A stretch of 64,000 nt of DNA from Streptomyces qaidamensis. GTDB taxonomy: Bacteria > Actinomycetota > Actinomycetes > Streptomycetales > Streptomycetaceae. The stretch covers positions 2,170,001-2,234,000 of the forward strand of contig NZ_CP015098.1 in NCBI RefSeq assembly GCF_001611795.1, written 5' to 3'. Position 1 is the first letter of the stretch. Each line of letters opens with the position of its first letter. This document shows positions 16,801-25,497 of this stretch, piece by piece. Position numbers and translations under genes: made by a program. Below the pieces are notes generated by a model. That model was not told the origin of the DNA, ran no database searches, and saw only the letters and a list, made by a program, of their open reading frames with translations.

Positions 16801-17996
16801 CGGGTGCTCACCTCGTTCGACGGGGGCGCCCAGGGGGCGCCGAGCTCGGAGTAGAGGGAGAGGGTGTCGGCGGCGGCCGCGACGAGTCCGTCGATGCCCG
16901 GCACGACCCGGCGGTTCTCGCCGGGGATGCGGTGCCAGGCGGTGTCCGGCAGCGGTGCCGGGTCGGGAGCGGTGCGGATGGCCTCCACGACCTTCATGAA
17001 GGCGCCGGTCTCGTCCGGCGGGACGAGCAGGTCCACGCCGGTGGTGAGGTGCTCGACGAGGTTCTCCAGCAGATCGGTGCGGCCGTGCTCGGACTCCTCC
17101 GGGCCGTGCCCCGCGCGCTGGAGCAGCACCCGGTCCTGCTTGTACCAGAAGGTGATCCGGCCGCTGCTGCCGTGCACCAGCACGTACGGCTCGTCCGCCC
17201 GCTCTGCGCACAGCGTCGCGGCGACGGTCACCGGGTGGCCCTGCGCGGTGGTGATCCGGACGCAGGAGGTGTCGTCGGACTCGATGGCGTTGGCGCGCAG
17301 CAGCTCGGTCTCGATGCCGGCGACGTCTTCGGCGCGGGTGCTGCCGCTCAGGGCGAGGGCGGTGGCGACGGCGTGTGCGAGGGGGTTGGTCAGTGCCCCG
17401 TCGATCACCTCGACGCCGTTCAGCCGCCGTTTGCCCGCCCAGGGCGCCCGCCGGAAGTAGTCCTCGTCGCGCACCCAGGCGCCGGCGCCGCCGAGCCCGA
17501 CGAGCTTGCCGATCGCGCCCTTCTCGATCAGCTCGCGGACGGCCGTCAGGGCGTGCGAGCCCAGCGACTGGAAGCCGATCTGGCAGACGACCCCGGCAGC
17601 GGCGACCCCGTCGGCCATCCGGCGGAACTCGGCGTAGGAGGGGGCGGGCGGCTTCTCCAGGAGGAGGTGCACCCCCCGCTCGGCCGCGGTGAGGGCGAGG
17701 TCGGTGTGGGTCGGGATCGGTGTGCAGATCACCGCGACCCGGGCGCCGGTGGAGTCCAGCAGGGCGCCGAAGTCGGCGGACTGCTCGGGAGCGCCCAGGT
17801 CGCCCAGTTCCTCCTCGGTCAGCGGCGTCAGCTCGCAGATCCCGACGAGCCGGACGATGCCCTTGTGCTGCAGGCGGCGGATGTTCTCGACGTGCCAGCG
17901 GCCGTGCCCGCGGGCCCCGGCGAGGACGACGGGCAGGGGGGTGCTCAGGCGATCGCTCGGGGATTCACTCATGGAGTCGATCATGCGACCGGTCAT
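16797..17996 (-). CDS. Gfo/Idh/MocA family sugar oxidoreductase
   Basis: This 399-residue NAD(P)-dependent dehydrogenase begins its Rossmann fold at VVLAGARGHGRWHVENI. The nucleotide-side motif LEKPPAPS is at about residue 120. A mixed C-terminal substrate domain contains VIDGALTNPLAHAVATALAL. It should oxidise or epimerise a sugar or sugar acid released by the lyases; the substrate is unknown. The first ATG was chosen because GGGAGGA precedes it and it overlaps the PL1 stop codon as ATGA. It is coupled downstream to DUF6807. Confidence 0.8.
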   Translation of the reverse strand: MTGRMIDSMSESPSDRLSTPLPVVLAGARGHGRWHVENIRRLQHKGIVRLVGICELTPLTEEELGDLGAPEQSADFGALLDSTGARVAVICTPIPTHTDLALTAAERGVHLLLEKPPAPSYAEFRRMADGVAAAGVVCQIGFQSLGSHALTAVRELIEKGAIGKLVGLGGAGAWVRDEDYFRRAPWAGKRRLNGVEVIDGALTNPLAHAVATALALSGSTRAEDVAGIETELLRANAIESDDTSCVRITTAQGHPVTVAATLCAERADEPYVLVHGSSGRITFWYKQDRVLLQRAGHGPEESEHGRTDLLENLVEHLTTGVDLLVPPDETGAFMKVVEAIRTAPDPAPLPDTAWHRIPGENRRVVPGIDGLVAAAADTLSLYSELGAPWAPPSNEVSTR

Positions 17997-19279
17997 GGGA
18001 TCCTCCCCGCACCCGCGCCGCGGGCCACCGCCCGGTCGGCCTCCCGGGCACTGTCGATCCGCCCGTGCAGGGTGGGCGTCCAGCCGACGTCGGCCGTCAG
18101 ATCGCGCTCGCTGCCCGAGTTGTAGGCGTTGTGGATGGCGAGCAGGTCGACCGGGAAGCCGTTGAAGAGCGTGCCGCTCTGGTGCAGGGCGCTGCCGTTC
18201 CAGCTCTTGACCAGGTCGGCGACCTCCACGTGGCCGGGTGTGTGGAAGGCGTTGTTCTCGGCGTACATCCGTGACTCGGTGGAGACGCCGAGCGAGTAGC
18301 GGTAGTCGTCGCCGGTGATGTCGTACCGGTTGTTGTAGACGTGGACCTGGCCGAAGCGGACGCGCGGGGCGCGCTGGACGACGGACTCGAACGCGTTGTG
18401 GTGCAGGGTGACCCGGAGCCTGCCGCGGTCGCCGGTGGCGGTGTCGCCGCTGCCGATGAGCATCGCCTTGTCGTGGCCGGCGAAGCGGCTCCAGGAGACG
18501 GTGACGAGATCGGAGCCGTTGGTGATGTCCAGCAGGCCGTCGTGGCGCAGGTAGTTGCGGGCGAAGTGGGTGGGTTCCTTCGCGTCCGGGTGGCCCTTGT
18601 CGCTCAGGGTCACGTGATCCACCCACACATGGGTGGCGCCGGTCAGCCAGATGTTGTCGTAGGCCGTCTTCCAGTCGCCGAGGCCGCCGGAGTTGGGCTG
18701 CCAGACGGGGAAGCAGTCGTAGGCGTCGCGCACGTCGAGGTTGCGGATGATCACGTTGTCCGCGTTCCTCACCTGGAGGCTCGCGCCCTTCAGGACGGCC
18801 GAGTCGCCCAGGCCGACGAGAGTGGTGTTCGAGCCGACGGGCAGCACGATCCGCTCGGCCTGCCGGGCGGCGGAGGCCTGGCGGGCCTCCTCCTGGGGGC
18901 CGCTGGGCTTGGCGGAGCCCCAGGTGCGGGGGTCGTAGGCGGCGAGGTACTTCTTCAGGGCGTAGCCGCCGGTGGCGTAGTCGGCGCAGTCCAGCCGGGC
19001 GCCGTCGTCGTCGGTGTTGGCGTCGACCGTCCCGGCGATCTTGATGATCTTCGGGGTGTCGCTGCCGCCGTCGAGGGCCCGGACCAGTCCGGCCCGGTCG
19101 GTGACCGTGTACACGTGGCCGGCGTCGGCCGCCGCGCCTCCGGTGGTGCCCGCTCCCTCGGCGGCCCAGCCGTCGTTCGCGGGGAGGGTGTCGCGGCCGA
19201 TGTCCCGGGCCTCGGCGTGCGCGGGCACGCAGAGCACCGCCAACAGCCCGGCCGCGACGGCCAGTTGTCCGCCCCTCAT
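17993..19279 (-). CDS. Secreted pectate lyase, family PL1
   Basis: This 428-residue PL1 lyase has a signal peptide MRGGQLAVAAGLLAVLC through AHA. Motifs are WVDHVTLSDKGH, HDGLLDITNGSDLVTVS, HDKAMLIGSGD and RAPRVRFGQVHVYNN with the catalytic arginine. It is a close relative of the 8.7-10.1 kb lyase, sharing RDTLPANDGW-like and AGAGRI ends. Its ATG overlaps the permease stop codon, so an exported lyase is translated directly with its transporter. That links depolymerisation to uptake. Confidence 0.86.
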   Translation of the reverse strand: MRGGQLAVAAGLLAVLCVPAHAEARDIGRDTLPANDGWAAEGAGTTGGAAADAGHVYTVTDRAGLVRALDGGSDTPKIIKIAGTVDANTDDDGARLDCADYATGGYALKKYLAAYDPRTWGSAKPSGPQEEARQASAARQAERIVLPVGSNTTLVGLGDSAVLKGASLQVRNADNVIIRNLDVRDAYDCFPVWQPNSGGLGDWKTAYDNIWLTGATHVWVDHVTLSDKGHPDAKEPTHFARNYLRHDGLLDITNGSDLVTVSWSRFAGHDKAMLIGSGDTATGDRGRLRVTLHHNAFESVVQRAPRVRFGQVHVYNNRYDITGDDYRYSLGVSTESRMYAENNAFHTPGHVEVADLVKSWNGSALHQSGTLFNGFPVDLLAIHNAYNSGSERDLTADVGWTPTLHGRIDSAREADRAVARGAGAGRIP

Positions 19280-20172
19280 CCCTTCACCGCCCCCGCACTG
19301 AACCCGGTGATCAGCCACTTCTGGATGAAGGCGAACACGATCACCACCGGCACGGCCGCGATGATGCCGCCCGCGGCGAGCGCGCCCAGGTCCACGCTGT
19401 CCGCGCTCATCAGGGAGTTGAGGCCGACGGGGATCGTCTGCTTGTCCTGGTTGTTCAGGAACATCAGGGCGAACAGGAAGTGGTTCCAGGAGTGGACGAA
19501 GGCGAACGAGCCGACGGCGATCAGACCGGGCCGCAGCAGGGGCAGCACCACGATCCGAAAGGCCGTCATGCGGTTGCAGCCGTCGACCCAGGCCGCCTCC
19601 TCCAGGGAGTACGGCACGTTCTTGATGAAGTTGCTGATGAGGATCATCGACAGCGGCAACTGGAAGACCGTCTCGGCGAGGATGACACTGCCGAGCGAGT
19701 TGATCATCTGCAGTTCGGCGAAGATCTCGAACAGCGGCACCAGCAGCAGCGCGCCCGGCACGAACTGGGAGCAGAGCAGGGCCAGCATGAACGCCCGCTT
19801 GACCTTGAAGTCGAACCGGGCGAGGGCGTAACCGCCGGCCAGCGCGACGAGCGTCGTCATGAGCAGCGTGGCGACGCCGACGAGCACGCTGTTGCCGAAG
19901 TAGGTGCCGAAGCTGCGCTCCGTCCAGACCTTCTCGAAGTGGTCGAAGGTCATCGGCCAGGGCACGAGCGAGGTCGAGCCGGCCGGGCGCAGTGAGAAGA
20001 GCAGGATCCAGTAGAAGGGGACGAGGGTGAAGAGGAGGTAGATGCCCAGGGGCAGGTAGATCTGCCAGCGGGGCGCCTCGTCCCAGGCGCGGTGGCCCTT
20101 GGCGGGCCGCGGCGGTTCGGGGGCGGCGTGCACGGGGGCGGGCGCCGTCTTGGTGGCTTCCTTGACGCTCAC
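19276..20172 (-). CDS. Sugar ABC transporter permease (MalG type)
   Basis: This 298-residue inner-membrane protein has six predicted helices. The coupling-helix EAA loop reads LEEAAWVDGCNRMTAF, and the end is the usual FSAGAVKG. With the preceding MalF-type protein it forms the channel of a family 1 carbohydrate importer. No ATP-binding subunit is encoded nearby; Streptomyces importers of this type usually share the MsiK ATPase. Start is GTG, overlapping the upstream permease stop by four bases (GTGA). Confidence 0.88.
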   Translation of the reverse strand: MSVKEATKTAPAPVHAAPEPPRPAKGHRAWDEAPRWQIYLPLGIYLLFTLVPFYWILLFSLRPAGSTSLVPWPMTFDHFEKVWTERSFGTYFGNSVLVGVATLLMTTLVALAGGYALARFDFKVKRAFMLALLCSQFVPGALLLVPLFEIFAELQMINSLGSVILAETVFQLPLSMILISNFIKNVPYSLEEAAWVDGCNRMTAFRIVVLPLLRPGLIAVGSFAFVHSWNHFLFALMFLNNQDKQTIPVGLNSLMSADSVDLGALAAGGIIAAVPVVIVFAFIQKWLITGFSAGAVKG

Positions 20173-21104
20173 TTGCTCTCGCCTCCGAACTTGCTCAGCC
20201 GCAGGTAGACCATCGAGCAGAAGAGCAGGATCACGAACGCCACCGTGGTCAGGGCCGACGCGTAGCCGAAGTTGTGGGCGTCGACGGATGTGTTGGCGAT
20301 GTACAGCGGCAGCGTGGTCGTCTCGCCCGCGGGGCCGCCGCCGGTCAGGGTGTAGAGCAGGTCGACGTTGTTGAACTCCCAGACCGCGCGCAGCAGCGTG
20401 GACAGGATGATGGCGTCCTTCAGGTGCGGCAGCGTGATGTGCCAGAACTGCTTGATGCGGCTGGCGCCGTCGACCTCGGCGGCCTCGTACAGGTCCTTCG
20501 AGACGGACTGGAGGTCGGCGAGGATGAGGATCGCGAAGAACGGCACGCCGCGCCACAGGTCGGCCACGACCGCCGCCGGGAACACGGTGGAGGTGTCCGA
20601 CAGCCAGCTCGTGCCGTAGGAGCCGATGCCCATGTCGGCGAGGTAACGGGTGATGCCCGTCTGGGAGTTGTAGAGCAGCACCCAGATCGCGGAGGTCAGC
20701 ACGCCGGAGACGGCCCACGGGGAGAAGACCAGGGCGCGTCCCAGGCCCCGGCCCACGAAGGTCTGGTTGACGATCAGGGCGAGCGCGAGACCGAACAGCA
20801 GCTGGAGTCCGACCTCGACGACGACCCACTTGGCGCTGAAGACCAGGGTGTCCCAGAAGACGGGGTCCTTGGTGAAGGCATGGACGAAGTTGTCGAAGCC
20901 CGCGTAGCCGTTCCGCCATGGCTTGGTGGGGTTGTAGTTCTGCAGGCTGTAGTAGAAGACGCTGATGACCGGGTAGGCGATGAAGCCCAGCATCAGCAGG
21001 GCGGCCGGTGCGATCAGCAGGTACGGGAGCCTGCGCGGCGTGGCGGAGGCCCGGCGCCGCCGGGGTGGCGCGGGCGGTTTCGCCACGGCTGCGACTTGGG
21101 CCAT
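20169..21104 (-). CDS. Sugar ABC transporter permease (MalF type)
   Basis: This 311-residue membrane protein has six helices, starting with LPYLLIAPAALLMLGFIAYP, and an EAA loop reading LYEAAEVDGASRIKQFWHITLP. It is the first gene of the long minus-strand pectin run and pairs with the MalG-type permease that overlaps it. The likely cargo is pectic oligosaccharides, by context. Its promoter region carries a LacI-type operator candidate 50-65 bp upstream of the ATG. Confidence 0.88.
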   Translation of the reverse strand: MAQVAAVAKPPAPPRRRRASATPRRLPYLLIAPAALLMLGFIAYPVISVFYYSLQNYNPTKPWRNGYAGFDNFVHAFTKDPVFWDTLVFSAKWVVVEVGLQLLFGLALALIVNQTFVGRGLGRALVFSPWAVSGVLTSAIWVLLYNSQTGITRYLADMGIGSYGTSWLSDTSTVFPAAVVADLWRGVPFFAILILADLQSVSKDLYEAAEVDGASRIKQFWHITLPHLKDAIILSTLLRAVWEFNNVDLLYTLTGGGPAGETTTLPLYIANTSVDAHNFGYASALTTVAFVILLFCSMVYLRLSKFGGESK

Positions 21105-21154
21105 GACAGGGTCTCCGATCTCGGTACGTCTCGGTGCGGCTTGCTTTCGTGGCG

Positions 21155-21170
21155 CAGGAAGCGCTTTCTG
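21155..21170. promoter_or_regulatory. LacI-family operator candidate for the pectin operon
   Basis: CAGGAAGC-GCTTTCTG is a 16-bp inverted repeat with one mismatched pair. It lies about 50 bp before the first permease gene. GAAAGCGCTTTC-type palindromes are typical LacI-family sites, and a lacI-type gene lies at 38-39 kb. That this regulator acts here is inference. Confidence 0.55.
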
Positions 21171-21246
21171 GATATGCGGAGGCCCCTGTTCGCGGTACGG
21201 GACGCCTCTTGCTGTTGTGCGGCGGGTACGGGTCCGATGGGGTGTG

Positions 21247-21295
21247 TCGCGCCCACGTGGCGGAGCCGCATGTCGATACAGCCCCGCGCCCCTGG
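21247..21295 (-). repeat. Streptomyces intergenic repeat (GGGGCGCGGGG type)
   Basis: Read on the minus strand this begins AGGGGCGCGGGGCTGTATCG and continues through a TGCGGCTCCGCCA hairpin to GTGGGCGCGAC. I recognise it as a widespread Streptomyces intergenic repeat. It sits directly 3' of the dehydratase gene, where it may help termination. Related, shorter copies lie near 30.5 and 43.6 kb. Confidence 0.6.
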
Positions 21296-21305
21296 GTGGG
21301 ACGGG

Positions 21306-23036
21306 TCAACCGGCGTAGGGATCCGGGGCCTTGCCCGGCCTTGCCAAGAACTCGAAGTCGCAGCCTGTGTCGGCCTGGGTGATCTGGTCGTTGTACAGGG
21401 CGCCGTAGCCGCGTTCGTAGCGGGTGGGCGGGGGAGCCCAGTCCTTGCGACGGCTCTCCAACTCCTCCTCGCTCACGTCGAGGTGGAGGGTCCTGGCCTC
21501 GACGTCCAGGGTGATCGAGTCACCGCTGCGGACCAGGGCCAGCGGCCCGCCGACGTACGACTCGGGCGCGATGTGCAGGGCGCAGGCGCCGTAGCTCGTG
21601 CCGCTCATCCGGGCGTCGGAGATCCGGACCATGTCCCGGACGCCCTGCTTGAGCAGGTGGTCGGGGATGGGGAGCATGCCGTACTCGGGCATGCCCGGGC
21701 CGCCCTTGGGTCCGGAGTTGCGCAGCACCAGGACGCTGTCCGCGGTGATCCCCAACTCCGGGTCGTTGATGGTGCGCTGCATGGTCTTGTAGTCGTCGAA
21801 GACGACGGCGGGACCGGTGTGCTTGAGCAGGTGCGGCTCGGCGGCGATGTGCTTGATGACCGCACCGTCGGGGCAGAGGTTGCCGCGCAGTACGGCGACC
21901 CCGCCCTCGGCGGCGACCGGGTTCTCGCGGGGGCGGATGACGTCGTCGTCGTGGACGACGGCGCCCTCGATCTGCTCTCCCAGGGTTCCGTTGACGGTGG
22001 GCCGGTCCAGGTGCAGCAGGTCGGTGACCCGCGAGAGGAAGGCGGGCAGACCGCCGGCGAAGTGGAAGTCCTCCATGAGGTACCTCTGTCCGCCGGGCCG
22101 GACGTTGGCGAGCACCGGCACGGTGCGGGCGATGCGGTCGAAGTCGTCGAGGGTGAGGTCCACCCGGCAGCGCCCCGCCATCGCGATGAGGTGGATGACG
22201 GCGTTGGTCGAGCCGCCGAGCCCGAGGACCGTGGTGACGGCGTCCTCGAAGGCCTCGCGGGTGAGGATCCGGGACGGCTTCAGCGCGGTCCAGGCGAGCT
22301 CCACGGCACGGCGCCCGGAGGCGGCGGCCATCCGCTCGTGCCCGGAGTCGACGGCCGGGATCGAGGAGGCGCCCGGCAGCGTCATGCCGAGGGCCTCCGC
22401 CGCCGCGGTCATGGTCGACGCGGTCCCCATGGTCATGCAGTGACCGGGCGACCGGGCCAACCCGCCCTGCAGCTCCCTCAGTTCGCAGTCGGTCAGGTTG
22501 CCGGCGCGGTGCTCGTCCCAGTACTTCCACATGTCGGTACCGGACCCGAGGGTCTCACCGCGCCAGTGGCCCGGCAGCATCGGCCCCGCGGGCACGAAGA
22601 GGGACGGTACGTCGGCCGAGGCCGCGCCCATGAGCAGCGCGGGCGTCGACTTGTCGCAGCCGCCGAGCAGCACCGCCGCGTCGATGGGGTACGACCGCAG
22701 CAGCTCCTCCGTCTCCATCGCGAGCAGGTTGCGGTAGAGCATCGGGGTCGGCTTCTGGTACGTCTCGGAGAGCGTGGCGACCGGGAACTCCAGCGGGAAG
22801 CCGCCCGCCTGCCACACCCCCCGCTTGACCGCCTCGGCCCGCTCACGCAGGTGGACGTGGCAGGGGTTGATGTCGGACCAGGTGTTCAGGACGGCGATCA
22901 CCGGGCGACCGAGGTACTCCTCCGCCTCGTAACCGAGCTGGCGCATACGGGCGTTGTGCGACCAGGTGCGCAACTGACCCTCGGCGCCGTACCACTGGTG
23001 GCTCCTGAGCTCCTCGGGACGCAGTCTGCCGGTCAT
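21306..23036 (-). CDS. IlvD/Edd family sugar-acid dehydratase, probably L-arabinonate dehydratase
   Basis: This 576-residue dehydratase has the three cysteines expected for an iron-sulfur cluster: C59 (NPCH), C127 (GGCDKS) and C200 (GHCMTM). Its length matches sugar-acid members of the family. It should convert an aldonic acid to its 2-keto-3-deoxy form. Coupling to a DHDPS-family gene and location beside arabinan-degrading enzymes favour L-arabinonate. D-xylonate or galactonate are alternatives, and dihydroxyacid dehydratase is unlikely in this operon. ATG overlaps the upstream stop (ATGA); it is the last gene of the GntR operon. Confidence 0.78.
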   Translation of the reverse strand: MTGRLRPEELRSHQWYGAEGQLRTWSHNARMRQLGYEAEEYLGRPVIAVLNTWSDINPCHVHLRERAEAVKRGVWQAGGFPLEFPVATLSETYQKPTPMLYRNLLAMETEELLRSYPIDAAVLLGGCDKSTPALLMGAASADVPSLFVPAGPMLPGHWRGETLGSGTDMWKYWDEHRAGNLTDCELRELQGGLARSPGHCMTMGTASTMTAAAEALGMTLPGASSIPAVDSGHERMAAASGRRAVELAWTALKPSRILTREAFEDAVTTVLGLGGSTNAVIHLIAMAGRCRVDLTLDDFDRIARTVPVLANVRPGGQRYLMEDFHFAGGLPAFLSRVTDLLHLDRPTVNGTLGEQIEGAVVHDDDVIRPRENPVAAEGGVAVLRGNLCPDGAVIKHIAAEPHLLKHTGPAVVFDDYKTMQRTINDPELGITADSVLVLRNSGPKGGPGMPEYGMLPIPDHLLKQGVRDMVRISDARMSGTSYGACALHIAPESYVGGPLALVRSGDSITLDVEARTLHLDVSEEELESRRKDWAPPPTRYERGYGALYNDQITQADTGCDFEFLARPGKAPDPYAG

Positions 23037-23944
23037 ATCGACCACCCCGCGGCGATCGCGGCGACCTCGGCCCGACCGCTCTCGGGCAGCGGCTTGCTCG
23101 GCGGACGGACCTCGCGGCGGCACAGCCCGAGGGAGGCGAGGGCCTCCTTGACTACGGTGACGTTGTCGGCGGAGCCGTTGGCCGCGCGCAGCTCCTCGAA
23201 GCGGCGGATCTGCTCCCAGACCTTCATCGCGGCCCGGTAGTCGCCGGAGCGCAGCGCCTCGATCATGTTCAGCGAGACGGCCGGGGCGACGTTCACCAGC
23301 CCCGAGGTGAAGCCGGTGGCTCCGGCGGAGAAGTAGGAGGGGGCGTACGGCTCGGCGAGTCCCGCCACCCAGACGAACCGCTCAAGGCCCGCGTCCCGGG
23401 CGAACGCGGCGAATCTGGCCGCGTCGGGGACGGCGTACTTCACGCCGATGACGTTCGGGCAGGTGTCGGCTAGTTCGGCGAGCCGGGCGCCGGTGAGCTG
23501 CGCGTTGCGGATGTACGGCACGACGCCCAGCTCGGGCACGGCCTCGGCGATGGCGCGGTGGTAGTCGACCCAGCCGGCCTGTGAGACGTACGGGTGGACC
23601 GGCTGGTGGACCATCACCATGTGGGCACCGAGCTCCCGCGCGTGCCGGGCGGAGGCGACGGCGGTGGGGATGTCGTGTCCGACGCCGACCAGGACGACAG
23701 CCCGCTCGCCGGCCTCGTCGATCGTCAGCTCCGTGACGAGCCGGCGCTCTTCGGGGGTCAGGGCGTAGAACTCGCCGGTGTTGCCGTTCGGGGTGAGGGT
23801 CGTGATGCCGCCGTCGAGCAGGCGGCGCAGCAGGGCCCGGTGGGTGTCCTGCGCGACGGAGCCGTCCTCGGCGAACGGGGTCACCGGGATCGCCACCACG
23901 TCGGCCAGGGCCGCCCGCTGGGTCTCGAACGCCACGCTGCTCAT
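23033..23944 (-). CDS. DHDPS-family dehydratase/aldolase, probably 2-keto-3-deoxy-L-arabonate dehydratase
   Basis: This 303-residue TIM-barrel protein is of the dihydrodipicolinate synthase / KDG aldolase superfamily. Y144 (PYIRNAQ) and the Schiff-base lysine K169 (NVIGVKYAVPD) are in place. The IRNAQ stretch differs from true DapA. Following the neighbouring dehydratase, it would turn L-2-keto-3-deoxyarabonate into alpha-ketoglutarate semialdehyde; an aldolase role is the alternative. It overlaps both neighbours by ATGA, so all three genes of the operon are translationally coupled. Confidence 0.75.
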   Translation of the reverse strand: MSSVAFETQRAALADVVAIPVTPFAEDGSVAQDTHRALLRRLLDGGITTLTPNGNTGEFYALTPEERRLVTELTIDEAGERAVVLVGVGHDIPTAVASARHARELGAHMVMVHQPVHPYVSQAGWVDYHRAIAEAVPELGVVPYIRNAQLTGARLAELADTCPNVIGVKYAVPDAARFAAFARDAGLERFVWVAGLAEPYAPSYFSAGATGFTSGLVNVAPAVSLNMIEALRSGDYRAAMKVWEQIRRFEELRAANGSADNVTVVKEALASLGLCRREVRPPSKPLPESGRAEVAAIAAGWSI

Positions 23945-24600
23945 TCCTGACCTTCCTGTTCCAGTCCTGCCTGGGGGAAAGCGCGCTGCACGAAGGAGGC
24001 GATGTGGGCGTGCAGGGCACGCGCCGCGCCGTCGGCGTCGCCGTCGAGCGCGAGCCGCAGGATCTCCCGGTGCTCGCCGGCCTCCCGCTCCCAGGAGGGG
24101 GAGGCGGCCCAGGCGACGGCGGAGACCAGGGCGGCCTGGTCGCGGACCTCGTCGAGCATCCGGCCGAGCAGCGGGTTGCCGCACGGCAGGTACAGGGCGC
24201 GGTGGAACTCCCGGTTGGCGAGGGAGCGTTCGGCGGTGTCGGTGGCGGCGTCGGCCCGGGTCAGCGCCTCGCGGGCGACGTCCAGGGAGGCGCCGCGCTG
24301 CACGGCGCGCCGCAGCGCCTCCGGCTCCAGCAGCAGCCGTACGTCGTAGACCTCGCGCGCCATGTCCGCGTCCACCAGGCGCACGGTGACGCCCTTGTAC
24401 TGGTTCATCACGACCAGCCCGGTCCCGGCGAGGGTCTTGAGCGCCTCGCGCACCGGGGTCTTCGACACGCCGAACTGCGCGGCGAGTTCGGTCTCGACCA
24501 GCGCCTGTCCCGGCGTCAACTGCCCGGTGAGGATGCGGTGTTTGATCCCCTCCAGCACGTACTGCGTGCGGGAGGGGATCGGCGTGGGCACAGAGGTCAT
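23941..24600 (-). CDS. GntR family regulator, FCD subgroup
   Basis: This 219-residue regulator has an N-terminal winged helix (LVETELAAQFGVSKTPVREALKTL, about 38-61; quoted parts overlap as one motif) and a C-terminal all-helical FCD ligand domain with conserved Asp/His positions (EFHRALYLPCGN, AGEHREILR). It is the first gene of the operon with the two sugar-acid enzymes and probably senses an acid intermediate. I chose the ATG after GAGAGG; the frame runs further upstream only through a repetitive leader. The palindromes upstream are candidate autoregulatory sites. Confidence 0.82.
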   Translation of the reverse strand: MTSVPTPIPSRTQYVLEGIKHRILTGQLTPGQALVETELAAQFGVSKTPVREALKTLAGTGLVVMNQYKGVTVRLVDADMAREVYDVRLLLEPEALRRAVQRGASLDVAREALTRADAATDTAERSLANREFHRALYLPCGNPLLGRMLDEVRDQAALVSAVAWAASPSWEREAGEHREILRLALDGDADGAARALHAHIASFVQRAFPQAGLEQEGQE

Positions 24601-24609
24601 GCGCGCCTC

Positions 24610-24682
24610 TCGGATCTCGCGTCTCGGTGGATCGCGTATCGGATCTCGCGTATCGCGTCTCATATATGACGTACGAAGTACG
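24610..24682 (-). promoter_or_regulatory. Repeat-rich leader and palindromes upstream of gntR
   Basis: TCGGATCTCGCGT occurs twice (24610-24622 and 24639-24651), separated by related ATCGCGTATC units. Just upstream lie a perfect palindrome TCATATATGA (24660-24669) and CGTAC-GAA-GTACG (24670-24682). The palindromes have the size of GntR sites and probably cover the operon promoter. The tandem repeats fall in the untranslated leader. Confidence 0.5.
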
Positions 24683-24749
24683 ACGCGATGACGGTAGGAG
24701 GGCGCGTGGGCTTCGTCAATGCTTTCGGCAAAGAAACAGCAATCGCTTT

Positions 24750-25352
24750 CTACGGCTGAGGGGCCCACTCCGGGTCCCGCCCGCTCAGTCCCACCGCCCG
24801 GGCCAGCAGGGACGCCTCCGGCTCGACCGTGACGACGGGCCCGAAGATGGCGCCGCGGCCGGGGTCGTCGACGGACTCCGCGAGGAAGTCGTGACAGACC
24901 CGGAGCGCGGCCGGGTCGGGCTCGTACCGCTGACCGGTGGCGCGGGCCAGGTCCCAGCCGTGGACGACCAGTTCGTCGGTGGCGACCAGGCCCGCGATCC
25001 CGCCGGGCAGGTCCACGCTCCCGGCGCGGGTCATGCCGGTCCAGGCGGCAGGATCACGCCAGGCCTCGGCCATCTCGCCGAGCACCCTGGGCAGTTCCTC
25101 GCGCCAGCCGTGCCCGAGCTCGGGCACGGTGGAGTCCGGGCGGGTGTCGGTCGTGACACCCAGATCCTTGCGGCCTGCGTCACGGAAGGCGACGGCGAGC
25201 CCGGCGAGGTGGGCCAGCACGTTGCGCACCGCGTACTTCGGGCAGGGCGTCGGGTCCGCGAGCTGCTCGTCGGTGACGCCCGCCGCCAGGCGCGCCACCA
25301 CCTCCGCCTGCGGTCCGAGGTCCACGGTCGGGGTCTGGGTCGTGTCGGTCAT
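24750..25352 (-). CDS. TIGR03086 / maleylpyruvate isomerase-like DinB-fold protein
   Basis: This 200-residue protein belongs to the mycothiol-dependent maleylpyruvate isomerase N-terminal (DinB-like) superfamily, TIGR03086 type. VRNVLAHLAGLAV near residue 45 and DELVVHGWDLARATG near residue 130 give the histidines that bind metal in this fold. Members are common in actinomycetes and mostly uncharacterised. A strong AGGAGGAG precedes the ATG. It faces away from the next gene, so it is probably monocistronic. Confidence 0.75.
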   Translation of the reverse strand: MTDTTQTPTVDLGPQAEVVARLAAGVTDEQLADPTPCPKYAVRNVLAHLAGLAVAFRDAGRKDLGVTTDTRPDSTVPELGHGWREELPRVLGEMAEAWRDPAAWTGMTRAGSVDLPGGIAGLVATDELVVHGWDLARATGQRYEPDPAALRVCHDFLAESVDDPGRGAIFGPVVTVEPEASLLARAVGLSGRDPEWAPQP

Positions 25353-25497
25353 CGGCTGCTCCTCCTGGTTTCCGTTCCTGAGAGGCAGACCGACTCCGGC
25401 CACGAAACTCATCGCTACGGACTCGTGGCCCGTGGCCAGCCATCCTAAAATGGATATAGGGGTTATTCCAGGCACCTTCGGCGGCAGGTGGTGCGCG

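Noticed and set aside
23033..23944. A second dapA (lysine synthesis)
   Set aside because: The motif around the catalytic tyrosine (PYIRNAQ) and the operon context point to sugar-acid metabolism, whereas the gene at 49.0 kb has the true DapA pattern and a dapD neighbour.
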